Source: Immundisolibacterales bacterium
Lineage (GTDB): Bacteria > Pseudomonadota > Gammaproteobacteria > HK1
NCBI GenBank assembly: GCA_026712715.1
Contig: JAPOPW010000039.1
Span: 1 to 64,000 of the forward strand
Reading direction: 5' to 3'
DNA: 64,000 nt
Shown piece by piece: positions 25,073 through 33,930 of this stretch. Both the position numbers and the translations under genes were made by a program. The notes under the pieces were generated by a model. It had not been told where the DNA came from. It saw only the letters and a list, made by a program, of their open reading frames with translations, and made no database searches. How positions within the stretch are numbered: position 1 is the stretch's first letter; every line of letters begins with the position of its first letter.

Positions 25073-27501
25073 GATCGCTCTCGCGCGCCGCCGCCCGGGC
25101 CGGTTCGCCGCCGCGCGCGGGCGGCCGTGACGTAGGGGGCAAGGCGCGCGGGAAGGAGGGGCAGGGTCAGCACCTCCCCGGTCCCGAGCGCGTCCGCGAC
25201 CGCGTTCGCGATGCAGACCGGGGTGCTCATCGAGACCCCTTCCCCCACACCCTTCGCGCCGAGCGGAGTGACGGTGGACGGGATGTCGTGGTGGACGATG
25301 ATCGGGGCCGGGACCTCGCACGCGGTCGGAATCGGGTAGTCCGCCAGGGTCGCGGCGAGGAAGGTGCCGCCCGCGTCGTAGCGGAGCTCCTCGTACAGGG
25401 CCGCCCCCACCCCTTGCGCGAACGCCCCCCGGATCTGGCCGTCCACCATCGCGGGATGCAGGCGAACCCCCGAGTCGTGGCCGGTGACGTACCGGTCGAT
25501 GCGGACCCGGGCGGTGTCCGGATCCAGCTCGACCCCGCAGAAATCGAACACGAAGGCGTAGGCCCCCGCGCCATTGACCCGGTCGTCGGGATCGGGGGGG
25601 GCAAGGGCAGGCGGCGACCACATCTCCGTCACCCGGAGCCCCGGCTCCATCCCCTCGGGAAGCGAGGAAGGCGACCAGTGGAACAGCCCCGCGACGCGGG
25701 CGAGCGCAATTGCATTCCCGGGATTGTCCGCCGACCGGATGCTTCCCGCCGCGAAGACGAGCCGATCGGGCCGCGCATTGAGCCCGCGCGCGGCCACCGC
25801 CGCGAGCCGGTCGCGGACCCTGAGCGCGGCGCGGTGGGCCGCGCCCGCCACCGCTCCCGCGAAGCGGCTCGAGTAGTTGCCCGAAGCGATGGACCAGCCT
25901 TGCGTCTGCGTATCGTGCTCGAGGTTTACGACCACCTCTTGCGGGGCGAGCCCGAGGACTGCCGCCACGACCTGCGCGAGCACGGTGCGGTGGCCCTGCC
26001 CCTGGGGCGCAGAGGCCGCGGTCACGGTCACCGCGCCGCCCGGGTCCAGGCTCACCGTCGCGGTCGCCACCGCGCCGTCCTTGGGACCCGCCCGCGCCCG
26101 GATTTCCGGGGCCAGCAAGGCGGTGATGTAGCCCATATTCGAAATGCTCGTCTCGACGATCGCCGCGTAGCCGATCCCGTAGAGGCGACCCTCGTTCCGG
26201 GCCGCGTGCCGGCGGGCGAGCAGCTCGTCGAGCCCGCCCTCGGCGACCGTCCGCTTGAGGAGGGCCGGGAAGTCACCCGAGTCGTAGCGGGCGCCGGCCG
26301 CCGCCCGATAGGGAATCGCCCCGGACGGAACCAGGTTCCGGCGGATGACCTCGAGCGGGTCGAGGTGCAGCTCTTCGGCAACCCGGCGCATGAGCGTCTC
26401 AAGCGCGAAGTACACCTGGGGGCCGCCGAATCCGCGATTGAGGCCGGTCGGGGTCTTGTTGGTGAGCGCCACCCGGTTGCGGATCGCGAGATGCTCCACG
26501 TCGTAGCCGCCGGTCATGAGACCGTGCATGCGGTAGAGGGTGGCGGGCTCCGGGGCGCGCAGGTAAGCGCCGCAGTCATCGACCTGGTCGTAGCGGAGCG
26601 CCCGCACCGTGCCGTCGCGTTCGACGGCCGCCTCGAGCCGGACCACGCGGTTGGTGGCCGCGGTGGCGGCGCAGAGGTTCTCCATCCGGTCCTGGGTCCA
26701 GCGAACCGGCCGGCCGGCCGCGCGAGCCGCTAGCGCGAGGGCGACGATGTCGACGAACGCCGACTGCTTGACCCCGAAGCTGCCCCCCGAGTTGCGCGCG
26801 GCGCGCAGGCGCAGGCGCGAGCCCGGAACGCGGAGCGCGCGCGCCATGACCGGGTGCAGCGAGTACGGCCCCTGGAAGTTCGACTGGACCTCGAAGACGC
26901 CGTCGCCGGGCAGCCAGGCCGCGGTGACCACGATCCCCTCGATCGGCGTGCAGACGTTGCGCGGATAGCGGACGTCGACCGCAATCCGGTGCGCAGCGTC
27001 GCGGAACGCGGCCTCCGGCTCGCCGTAGCAAAAGCTCCGCTCGTGGACGAGGTTCGATCCGAGCGCCTCGTGGAGCACGGGCGCCGCTTCCCCGAGCGCC
27101 TCCTCGGGGTCGACCACTGCGGGACGGGGGGCGTACTCGACCCGAACCCGTTCCGCCGCGTCCTCCGCGGCGTAGCGGTCGCACGCGACGACCACCGCCA
27201 CCGGCTCGCCGGCGTACCGTACCCGGTCGGTGGCGAGGCAGCGGTGCTCGACCGGCGCGCGCACCCCGACGAGGAGCGGGTCCGACCAGGCGGCGGCGCC
27301 CGGACCGGTGAGCACCGCGTGCACCCCGTCCATCGCGAGCGCTTCGCCCGCATCCACTCCCACGATGTCGGCGTGCGGCCAGGGGGAGCGGACGAAACAT
27401 GCGTGGCCCGCGTCGGACGGCAGGGGCACGTCGTCCGCGAACTCGGCCTCTCCGGTGAGGAGGGCGGCGTCCTCGACCCTCGGGATCGATCGTCCAATCA
27501 T
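25069..27501 (-). CDS. Molybdenum hydroxylase large subunit (xanthine dehydrogenase family)
   Basis: This 810-residue molybdopterin-binding catalytic subunit opens MIGRSIPRVEDAALLTGEAEFADD, as in CoxL/CutL/QorL-type proteins. It contains RNSGGSFGVKQ, GLNRGFGGPQVYFALE, ASAPQGQGHRTVLAQ and the catalytic glutamate in GAKGVGEG near the C-terminus. The AYxCSFR loop of aerobic CO dehydrogenase is absent (GFGGPQ instead), so this is a hydroxylase of an organic substrate, perhaps an N-heterocycle, aldehyde or aryl-CoA. It is the first gene of the catabolic operon after the MFS gene. Maturation factors are not in the window. Confidence 0.92.
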   Translation of the reverse strand: MIGRSIPRVEDAALLTGEAEFADDVPLPSDAGHACFVRSPWPHADIVGVDAGEALAMDGVHAVLTGPGAAAWSDPLLVGVRAPVEHRCLATDRVRYAGEPVAVVVACDRYAAEDAAERVRVEYAPRPAVVDPEEALGEAAPVLHEALGSNLVHERSFCYGEPEAAFRDAAHRIAVDVRYPRNVCTPIEGIVVTAAWLPGDGVFEVQSNFQGPYSLHPVMARALRVPGSRLRLRAARNSGGSFGVKQSAFVDIVALALAARAAGRPVRWTQDRMENLCAATAATNRVVRLEAAVERDGTVRALRYDQVDDCGAYLRAPEPATLYRMHGLMTGGYDVEHLAIRNRVALTNKTPTGLNRGFGGPQVYFALETLMRRVAEELHLDPLEVIRRNLVPSGAIPYRAAAGARYDSGDFPALLKRTVAEGGLDELLARRHAARNEGRLYGIGYAAIVETSISNMGYITALLAPEIRARAGPKDGAVATATVSLDPGGAVTVTAASAPQGQGHRTVLAQVVAAVLGLAPQEVVVNLEHDTQTQGWSIASGNYSSRFAGAVAGAAHRAALRVRDRLAAVAARGLNARPDRLVFAAGSIRSADNPGNAIALARVAGLFHWSPSSLPEGMEPGLRVTEMWSPPALAPPDPDDRVNGAGAYAFVFDFCGVELDPDTARVRIDRYVTGHDSGVRLHPAMVDGQIRGAFAQGVGAALYEELRYDAGGTFLAATLADYPIPTACEVPAPIIVHHDIPSTVTPLGAKGVGEGVSMSTPVCIANAVADALGTGEVLTLPLLPARLAPYVTAARARRRTGPGGGARERS

Positions 27502-27655
27502 GGCGGCGCCATTGCGTTGCGGACCGCGGCGCGCACCACCCACCCGTGCGCGGCGCGCAGCCGGCGCGGCGGGCCGCTCGCCGGGTCCGCGTCCGCGCGG
27601 CGGCCGCCCCACGGTCGGCGAACCGCGACGGCCCCGTAACCGTGCCCTGTCTCCC

Positions 27656-29176
27656 TCACCCGACCGGCCTCCTCCGGATCCGGACGAACAGCAGGAGGGG
27701 AAGGGTGACGAACGAGAGCGCCGCGTACAAGGCGAACGAGTTGGCGTAGCCCACCATCATCGCCTGCCGGTTGACCTCCGCCCCGAACCGCGCGAGCCCC
27801 GGAACGGTGTCGAACGACCACATCCCGCCCACCGCGGGGAGCCGGACCCCTTCGGAGTATGGGGTCACGTGTTCGGAGAGCTCGGCATAGCGGACCTTGG
27901 CCGTGCGCACGACCACGAACACGCTGACGGAGATGAAGAAGCTCGATCCGAAATTGCGGAGCAGATGAAAGAGCGACGATGCCTCGGGCAGCATCCGCGC
28001 CGGCAGGGTCGCGAACGCGACCACGGACAGGGGGACCCACATGAGCCCGGTGCCGATCCCCTGCAGGACACCGTTCCAGGCGACCGCCCAGGGACCCACG
28101 TCCAGGTTGAACAGGGCCATGTTCCAGCCGCTCGCTCCGATCATGGCGAGGCCGATGATCATGCCGACCCTCGGATCGAACCTTCCCATGCGCCCGGCCA
28201 TGAAGAAGCCGATGATCATCCCCGCCCCCCGGGCGGCGAGCAGGACCCCGATCATGGAGTCCGGATACCCCATGAGGTTCTGCAGCATCGGCGGCATGAG
28301 CACCGTGGGCGTGAAGTTGAGCATCCCGTACACGAGGACGAGGACGAGACCGATCGCGAAGTTCCGGTCCCGGAACAGGGCCGGATTGATGAAGGGGTTC
28401 TTCGCGGTCGCGGTATGGGCAAGGAACACCCAGACGCTCGCGATCAGGATGCCGGCAAGGGTCAGGATCTGGAGCGAATCGAACCAGTCCTCGCGCTCGC
28501 CCCGGTCGATGATGAACTGCGCGCAGGTGATCGCGATGGAGAAGGCGAGGAACCCCGTCCAGTCCAGGCGCACCCGCTCGCCCCGGATGTTGTCCCGGAT
28601 GTACACGAGCGCGAGGACGAACGCGGCGACGCACAAGGGGACGATGAGCAGGAACACCCATCGCCAGTTGTACTCCTCGGCGAGGTAGCCGCCGAGGGCG
28701 GGCGCGATGGCGGGTCCGAACACGACCGACATCCCGAACATGCCCTGGGCCCACGCCCGCCGCTCGGGCGGATAGGTCGCGATGATGATCGCCTGGCCGA
28801 GGGGCACGAGCGGAGCCCCGAAGACCCCCTGGCCGATCCGGTACGCAAGAAGCGGCACGAGGCTCTCGGCCGTCGCGCACAGCAGCGAGCACACCGCGAA
28901 GAAGAAGACGCTCCAGAGGATCAGCCGGCGCTCGCCGAAACGCGCGACCAGCCAACCCGTCATCGGGGTCGCGACCGCGGTCGCGATGACGTTGAGGGTG
29001 ACGACCCACGAGACCTGTTCCGGGGTCGCCGAGAGCGCGCCCTGGAGCTGCGGGAGGACGACGTTCACGATGGTGACGGTGAGCGCGTAGAGCGTCACGC
29101 ACATCGACACCGTGATGAGGATCATCACGCGCGGCGGCTCGGCCGGGCGCGGGGCGGCGTCGGGTTGGGCTTGCAT
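27656..29176 (-). CDS. MFS transporter, DHA2/EmrB family
   Basis: This 506-residue inner-membrane drug/H+ antiporter-type carrier has about 14 transmembrane helices. Family marks are LQGALSATPEQVSWVVTLN in the first loop, GWLVARFGERR (motif A), RIGQGVFGAPLVPLGQA (motif B) and GPAIAPALGGYLAEEYNWRWVF (motif C). It lies 154 nt upstream of the molybdenum-hydroxylase genes on the same strand, so it may export or import a substrate of that pathway; no EmrA-type membrane-fusion partner is present. ATG 29176 was chosen for MQAQP preceding the first helix. Confidence 0.9.
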   Translation of the reverse strand: MQAQPDAAPRPAEPPRVMILITVSMCVTLYALTVTIVNVVLPQLQGALSATPEQVSWVVTLNVIATAVATPMTGWLVARFGERRLILWSVFFFAVCSLLCATAESLVPLLAYRIGQGVFGAPLVPLGQAIIIATYPPERRAWAQGMFGMSVVFGPAIAPALGGYLAEEYNWRWVFLLIVPLCVAAFVLALVYIRDNIRGERVRLDWTGFLAFSIAITCAQFIIDRGEREDWFDSLQILTLAGILIASVWVFLAHTATAKNPFINPALFRDRNFAIGLVLVLVYGMLNFTPTVLMPPMLQNLMGYPDSMIGVLLAARGAGMIIGFFMAGRMGRFDPRVGMIIGLAMIGASGWNMALFNLDVGPWAVAWNGVLQGIGTGLMWVPLSVVAFATLPARMLPEASSLFHLLRNFGSSFFISVSVFVVVRTAKVRYAELSEHVTPYSEGVRLPAVGGMWSFDTVPGLARFGAEVNRQAMMVGYANSFALYAALSFVTLPLLLFVRIRRRPVG

Positions 29177-29390
29177 GCGGCGGTCCCGGGGGCGGCGGCG
29201 CGATCTTATCCCGCGCGCGGCACCCGGCACGGCCGGCGCCCCGGCGCGTACCGCTCCGGTTCCGCTCGCGAGCGCATCGCCGGGATTCCGCGGACGAAGT
29301 CCTCACTTCACCGGGGCATTCCCGCGAGTGCGATAATCGAGGAGCTCACCGGGACGTCCGTCCACCTCGGCCGGACTCGGGACACGGGCG

Positions 29391-30644
29391 ATGCCCCTCA
29401 CCGGAGATGCCGGAATGCCGCGCGCACGTCTCAGCTTCCTGTTTCTGAACCTGGGACACTTCCTCGATCACTTCTTCATGCTCATCTTCGCCACCGTCGC
29501 CGCGCTGCGGCTGACCGGCGAGTGGGGCATGAGCTACGCCGAGCTCATCCCCTACGCGACCCCGGGCTTCGTCGCGTTCGGGGTCGGCGCGATCCCCGCC
29601 GGATGGCTCGCCGACCGGTGGAGCCGGGAAGGCATGATGGTGATCTTCTTCATCGGCATCGGGGTGAGCTCCATCCTCACCGCGCTCGCGGGGTCACCCC
29701 TCGAGATCGCGATCGGGCTCGCCGCGGTCGGGCTATTCGCGGCGATCTATCACCCGGTCGGCCTCGCGCTCGTCATCCAGGGGCGAACGAAGACCGGCGT
29801 CCCGCTCGCCGTCAACGGCATCTTCGGCAACATGGGGGTCGCGTGCGCGGCGCTGCTCACCGGCTACTTCATCGACAACGCGGGCTGGCGAAGCGCCTTC
29901 GTGCTGCCGGGCGCGGCCTCCATCGCGTTCGGAGTCGCCTATTGGGTGTTCGTCTCGTGGGGCCGGGCGGAGCGCGCCCGTGCCGCCGCTGCCGCGGAGG
30001 CGGCGACGGCGAAGCGCGCCGGCACCGGGGGCGCGGACGCGTCCATCGACCGCGACACGCTCATCCGCGTGTTCGCGATCATCGCGTTCACGACCGCGAT
30101 CGGCGGCCTCATCTTCCAGAGCACGACGTTCGCCCTGCCCAAGGTGTTCGACGAGCGGCTGGGGGATCTCGCGAGCTCCGCGACCGCCATCGGCGGGTAC
30201 GCCTTCGCGGTCTTCACGGTAGCCGCATTCGCCCAGCTCGTGGTGGGGTATTTCGTCGACCACCACTCCGTGCGCACCGTCTTCGGCTTCGTCGCGGCGC
30301 TTCAGGCGGCCTTCTTTGCCATCATGTACCAGCTCACCGGAGTCCCGGCCCTCGTCGTTGCGGTCGCCTTCATGCTCGTCGTGTTCGGCCAGATTCCGAT
30401 CAACGACGTGCTCATCGGCCGGGTCACCAAGAGCGCGTGGCGAAGCCGCGCCTTCTCCGTGCGCTACATCGTGACGTTCTCCGTGAGTGCGTCGACGCTC
30501 CCGCTTATCGCCTGGATCCACGGAAGCTGGGGGTTCGGCACCCTCTTCGTGGCGATGGCGGCGGCCGCGGGCGCGATATTCGCGGCGGTCATGCTGCTTC
30601 CGCGCCGCGGAGCGTTCATCGCGCGCACTCCGGCCGCCGCGTGA
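29391..30644 (+). CDS. MFS transporter, 12-helix
   Basis: This 417-residue major facilitator has about 12 helices and a basic cytoplasmic loop after helix six (RAERARAAAAAEAATAKRA). It contains PAGWLADRWSREG (motif A-like) and IYHPVGLALVIQGRTKTG, the latter typical of a subgroup related to the fosmidomycin-resistance/Fsr and oxalate/formate carriers. The substrate is not predictable. The start may be ATG 29391 or ATG 29415. It diverges from the DHA2 gene with a 214-nt shared upstream region and converges with the nuclease gene. Confidence 0.85.
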   Translation: MPLTGDAGMPRARLSFLFLNLGHFLDHFFMLIFATVAALRLTGEWGMSYAELIPYATPGFVAFGVGAIPAGWLADRWSREGMMVIFFIGIGVSSILTALAGSPLEIAIGLAAVGLFAAIYHPVGLALVIQGRTKTGVPLAVNGIFGNMGVACAALLTGYFIDNAGWRSAFVLPGAASIAFGVAYWVFVSWGRAERARAAAAAEAATAKRAGTGGADASIDRDTLIRVFAIIAFTTAIGGLIFQSTTFALPKVFDERLGDLASSATAIGGYAFAVFTVAAFAQLVVGYFVDHHSVRTVFGFVAALQAAFFAIMYQLTGVPALVVAVAFMLVVFGQIPINDVLIGRVTKSAWRSRAFSVRYIVTFSVSASTLPLIAWIHGSWGFGTLFVAMAAAAGAIFAAVMLLPRRGAFIARTPAAA

Positions 30645-30799
30645 GCTCCTTGCCGAGGCCGCCCTCGAAGGCGTCATCCCGAACCCGACGCAAGGACCCC
30701 GAACCCGGCCCGAACCGCAACCCGATACCCGAATCCGAGTCCGAACAGCCCCCGTCCCCCCGGAACGACCGAACGCCGTGACAACCACGGCGCATCCGG

Positions 30800-31804
30800 T
30801 CAGGTCACGACGCGCTGCACGTGCTCCAGGAAGTTATTCTCGTTCGCGAACGTCACTGCGTACATGCTGTTGAATCCCTGGATCTGCTTCTCGTCGAGCC
30901 CCGTCGCGCAGACGAGGAACTGCGACTTCTCGAGCTTGAGCTTCCTGATCAGCCTCGAGTACTTTTCGATGTCGTGGCGGAACTCTCCCGTCTTGCATTC
31001 GACACACAGGGGAATCCGGTTGTCGACGAGCATGAAGACGTCGAGCTCGTGGACATCCTCGTTCGGAAACGTGATCACCGGATTGCGCAGGCACGCGACC
31101 GGAACCCTCCTTTCCCGGAAGAAGGCGAGGAGCTTGATGAACACGTACCACTCGAGCCACTCGCCGTTGAAGAACCTGACGATCTCGGGCGCGGTCTGAA
31201 GGGTGAGCCAGGCGATCTTCTCATCCTTTTGATAGAAGTACTTCGCGACGAACGAATATTGATGGAGCTCGCGGCAAAAGCTCGTGAGGGCGGCAAACTC
31301 GTCCTCGCTGCTCGCCGACAACGCGAGCCTGGCGGCACCGAACCCCTTGCGCTGGGCGAACTTCAATTGGTTGACGACCGGCTTCAGGGTCTCGTAGCCG
31401 TCGCCCAAGCGGACGGCCACCTCGTCGAAGAACCCGGTGGTATCCATCGCGCGATGGTTGATCTCGAACTCGATCCGTCGCTGCTCGAACCATGCGAGAA
31501 CCGGTGCGAACTGTCGCGGATCGGCTAGCGCGTCCGTATCGTGGATGTCGATGTCCGAAAGCGGCGGTCCGTCGGGGACCGGCTGCTCGACCGCCGCCTC
31601 GCCCTCGCCGGGAACGAGCTGCGCCCTCAGCTCGCGAAGCTCCGTCCGCTGCGCGCGGTACTCCCCGATCACCCGGTTGAGGAACGTCACTGTGTCGTGG
31701 ATGGACCCGGACTCCCGGCACCGGGGGCAATCCACCGATCGTCCGATGTACTCGCTCGACACTTCGCGAACGTGTCCGCACCTGCCGCAAAGAAATACCG
31801 CCAT
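30800..31804 (-). CDS. Zinc-ribbon protein with PD-(D/E)XK (Card1-like) nuclease domain
   Basis: 334 residues in three parts. Residues 6-29 form a CxxC-x16-CxxC zinc ribbon (CGRC and CPRC). About 40-70 is charged and probably coiled-coil. The C-terminal domain has a PD-(D/E)XK active-site pattern: HELDVFMLVDNRIPLCVECKTG, with D255, E269 and K271 as likely catalytic residues after a WLEWYVFIKLLAFF helix. The nuclease core resembles the DUF1887/Card1 group, but I see no CARF domain. ATG 31804 has AAGGG upstream; ATG 31858 is an alternative with a poorer site. It is a solitary gene. A restriction or defence role is inference. Confidence 0.7.
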   Translation of the reverse strand: MAVFLCGRCGHVREVSSEYIGRSVDCPRCRESGSIHDTVTFLNRVIGEYRAQRTELRELRAQLVPGEGEAAVEQPVPDGPPLSDIDIHDTDALADPRQFAPVLAWFEQRRIEFEINHRAMDTTGFFDEVAVRLGDGYETLKPVVNQLKFAQRKGFGAARLALSASSEDEFAALTSFCRELHQYSFVAKYFYQKDEKIAWLTLQTAPEIVRFFNGEWLEWYVFIKLLAFFRERRVPVACLRNPVITFPNEDVHELDVFMLVDNRIPLCVECKTGEFRHDIEKYSRLIRKLKLEKSQFLVCATGLDEKQIQGFNSMYAVTFANENNFLEHVQRVVT

Positions 31805-32000
31805 GTACCCTTGGTCGCGCTCCAATCGGCCCGAACCGCGTTCGAGCAGGTCCTTCATCGCGGGGTCCCGAATCCTGCCTTCGAGTCTATCAGCGCACCC
31901 GGCGGGGGCGTCGCGGACAATCGCTCCGCCGTTGTCGGGCGGGCGGGGATGGTAGGCTTCGCGCTTCTCTTCGTACGGCAGCGGCGGGCGGCGGCAAGCG

Positions 32001-33740
32001 ATGGCGGACGGCACGATTCGGCGCGGGATGCGCAAGGGCCTCACCCGCTACGGGGACGAGGGGTTCTCCCTGTTCCTCCGCAAGGCGTTCATCAAGGCGA
32101 TGGGCTACTCGGACGACGCCCTCTCGCGTCCGGTCGTCGGCATCGCGGACACCGGAAGCGACTACAACGCCTGTCACGCGAGCGTCCCGAGGCTCGTCGA
32201 AGCGGTCAAGCGGGGGGTGATGCTCGCGGGCGGCCTGCCGATGGCGTTCCCCACCATCTCCCTGCACGAGTCGTTCGCGCACCCGACGAGCATGTTCCTT
32301 CGCAACCTCATGGCAATGGACACCGAGGAGATGGTGCGCGCCCAGCCGATGGACGCGGTCGTCCTCATCGGCGGCTGCGACAAGACGATCCCGGCCCAGC
32401 TCATGGCCGCCGCAAGCGCGGACGTGCCGGCTCTCGTCCTGCCGACCGGGCCGATGATGACCGGGCACTGGCGGGGCGAGCGCCTCGGAGCGTGCACCGA
32501 CTGCCGCCGCTTCTGGGGCATGTACCGGGCGGGGGAGCTCGGCGACGACGAGATCGAGGACGTGAACGACCGGCTCGCCCCGACCGCCGGAACCTGCATG
32601 GTGATGGGAACCGCGAGCACCATGGCCTGCATGACGGAGGCGCTCGGCATGATGCTGCCGGGCGGGGCCACCATCCCCGCGGTGCACGCCGACCGGGAGC
32701 GCTTCGCCGAGCGGACCGGGCGCCGCGCGGTCGAGATCGCGGCCGAAGACCTGCGCCCGTCCCGGATCCTGGGCGCGGACGCTTTCCACAACTCGCTCGT
32801 CACCCTGCAGGCGATCGGCGGATCGACGAATGCGCTCGTGCACATCACCGCAGTCGCCGGGCGGCTGGGGCTCGAGGTCGACCTCGAGGAGTTCGACGCG
32901 ATCGGGCGCCGGGTGCCGGTGCTGGTGGACCTCAAGCCCTCCGGGGATCACTACATGGAGCACCTGCACGATGCGGGCGGTCTGAACGCGGTGCTGCGCG
33001 AGCTTCGCCCGGAGCTTCGGACCGGCGCCCCCACCGTGTCGGGGCGAACCCTCGGGGAGAACATCGAGCTCGGGGACCGGGTGCCCGGACAGACCGTGGT
33101 GCGGAACGCGAGCGACCCCATCCACCCGTCGGGGGGCATGGCGGTCCTTCGCGGCAACCTCGCCCCCGGCGGGGCGGTCATCAAGCACTCGGCGGCCTCG
33201 CCCGGTCTGCTCGACCACGCCGGGCGGGCGGTCGTGTTCGATTCGCTCGGCGACCTCGCCGAGCGAATCGACGATCCCGCGCTCGACGTCGAGCCCGACG
33301 ACGTTCTCGTGCTTCGTGGCGCAGGGCCGAAGGGGGCGCCCGGGATGCCGGAAGCGGGCTACATCCCCATCCCGAAGAAGCTCGCGGCGCGCGGGGTCAG
33401 GGACATGGTGCGGATCTCGGACGCGCGCATGAGCGGCACCGCCTTTGGCACCATCGTCCTGCACGTGAACCCCGAGTCCGCGGCCGGCGGACCGCTCGCC
33501 CTCGTCGAGACCGGGGATCGCATCCGCCTCGACGTTGCCGCGCGCCGCCTCGACCTGCTGGTGCCGGAGGAGGAGCTCGGCGCGCGACGCGCGCGCTGGA
33601 CCCCGCCCCCGCCCCATCCGGGTGCGGAGCGGGGCTACCTCCGCCTCTTCCTCGACTCCGTGACGCAGGCGGATCGCGGCTGCGACTTCGACTTCATGCG
33701 CGGCCCCCCGCCTTCCGTCGGGGAGGCTCCCGGGGAATGA
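32001..33740 (+). CDS. IlvD/Edd-family dehydratase
   Basis: This 579-residue iron-sulphur dehydratase family includes dihydroxyacid dehydratase, 6-phosphogluconate dehydratase and sugar-acid dehydratases. Cluster cysteines are visible in DYNACHASVP, LIGGCDKTIPA and TAGTCMVMGTASTM. The C-terminal VRISDARMSGTAFGTIVLHVNPESAAGGPLAL is the family signature. Features such as MRKGLTRYGDEGFSLFLRKAF and the C-terminal FLDSVTQADRGCDFDF point to the sugar-acid (arabonate/xylonate or related) group rather than the biosynthetic IlvD. It starts a rightward cluster with the flavoprotein and ThDP enzyme, suggesting a catabolic role. Confidence 0.9.
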   Translation: MADGTIRRGMRKGLTRYGDEGFSLFLRKAFIKAMGYSDDALSRPVVGIADTGSDYNACHASVPRLVEAVKRGVMLAGGLPMAFPTISLHESFAHPTSMFLRNLMAMDTEEMVRAQPMDAVVLIGGCDKTIPAQLMAAASADVPALVLPTGPMMTGHWRGERLGACTDCRRFWGMYRAGELGDDEIEDVNDRLAPTAGTCMVMGTASTMACMTEALGMMLPGGATIPAVHADRERFAERTGRRAVEIAAEDLRPSRILGADAFHNSLVTLQAIGGSTNALVHITAVAGRLGLEVDLEEFDAIGRRVPVLVDLKPSGDHYMEHLHDAGGLNAVLRELRPELRTGAPTVSGRTLGENIELGDRVPGQTVVRNASDPIHPSGGMAVLRGNLAPGGAVIKHSAASPGLLDHAGRAVVFDSLGDLAERIDDPALDVEPDDVLVLRGAGPKGAPGMPEAGYIPIPKKLAARGVRDMVRISDARMSGTAFGTIVLHVNPESAAGGPLALVETGDRIRLDVAARRLDLLVPEEELGARRARWTPPPPHPGAERGYLRLFLDSVTQADRGCDFDFMRGPPPSVGEAPGE

Positions 33741-33930
33741 TGCGATACGACCGCCGGAGCACCGACCGCCACCGGACGGTCTCGCCCCCCCGGGCGCGGG
33801 CGCGGGCGCAGGTGCGAGCCACCACCCGACCGCCGTCCGGACCGACGCCGCAAACATCGTTCAGACCATCCGAAAAGGCCGGGTGCGGCCGCGCGCTGCA
33901 CGCGAAAGCGGGACCGGGGAGGCACTCCTG

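Noticed and set aside
25069-27501. Annotation as aerobic CO dehydrogenase large subunit (coxL)
   Set aside because: The diagnostic AYxCSFR active-site loop is missing; GFGGPQ is present instead, so it is a general molybdenum hydroxylase.
27230-30781. A very long plus-strand open frame spanning the Mo-hydroxylase, MFS and other genes
   Set aside because: It is antisense or out of frame to well-recognised proteins and has low-complexity composition; not a gene.
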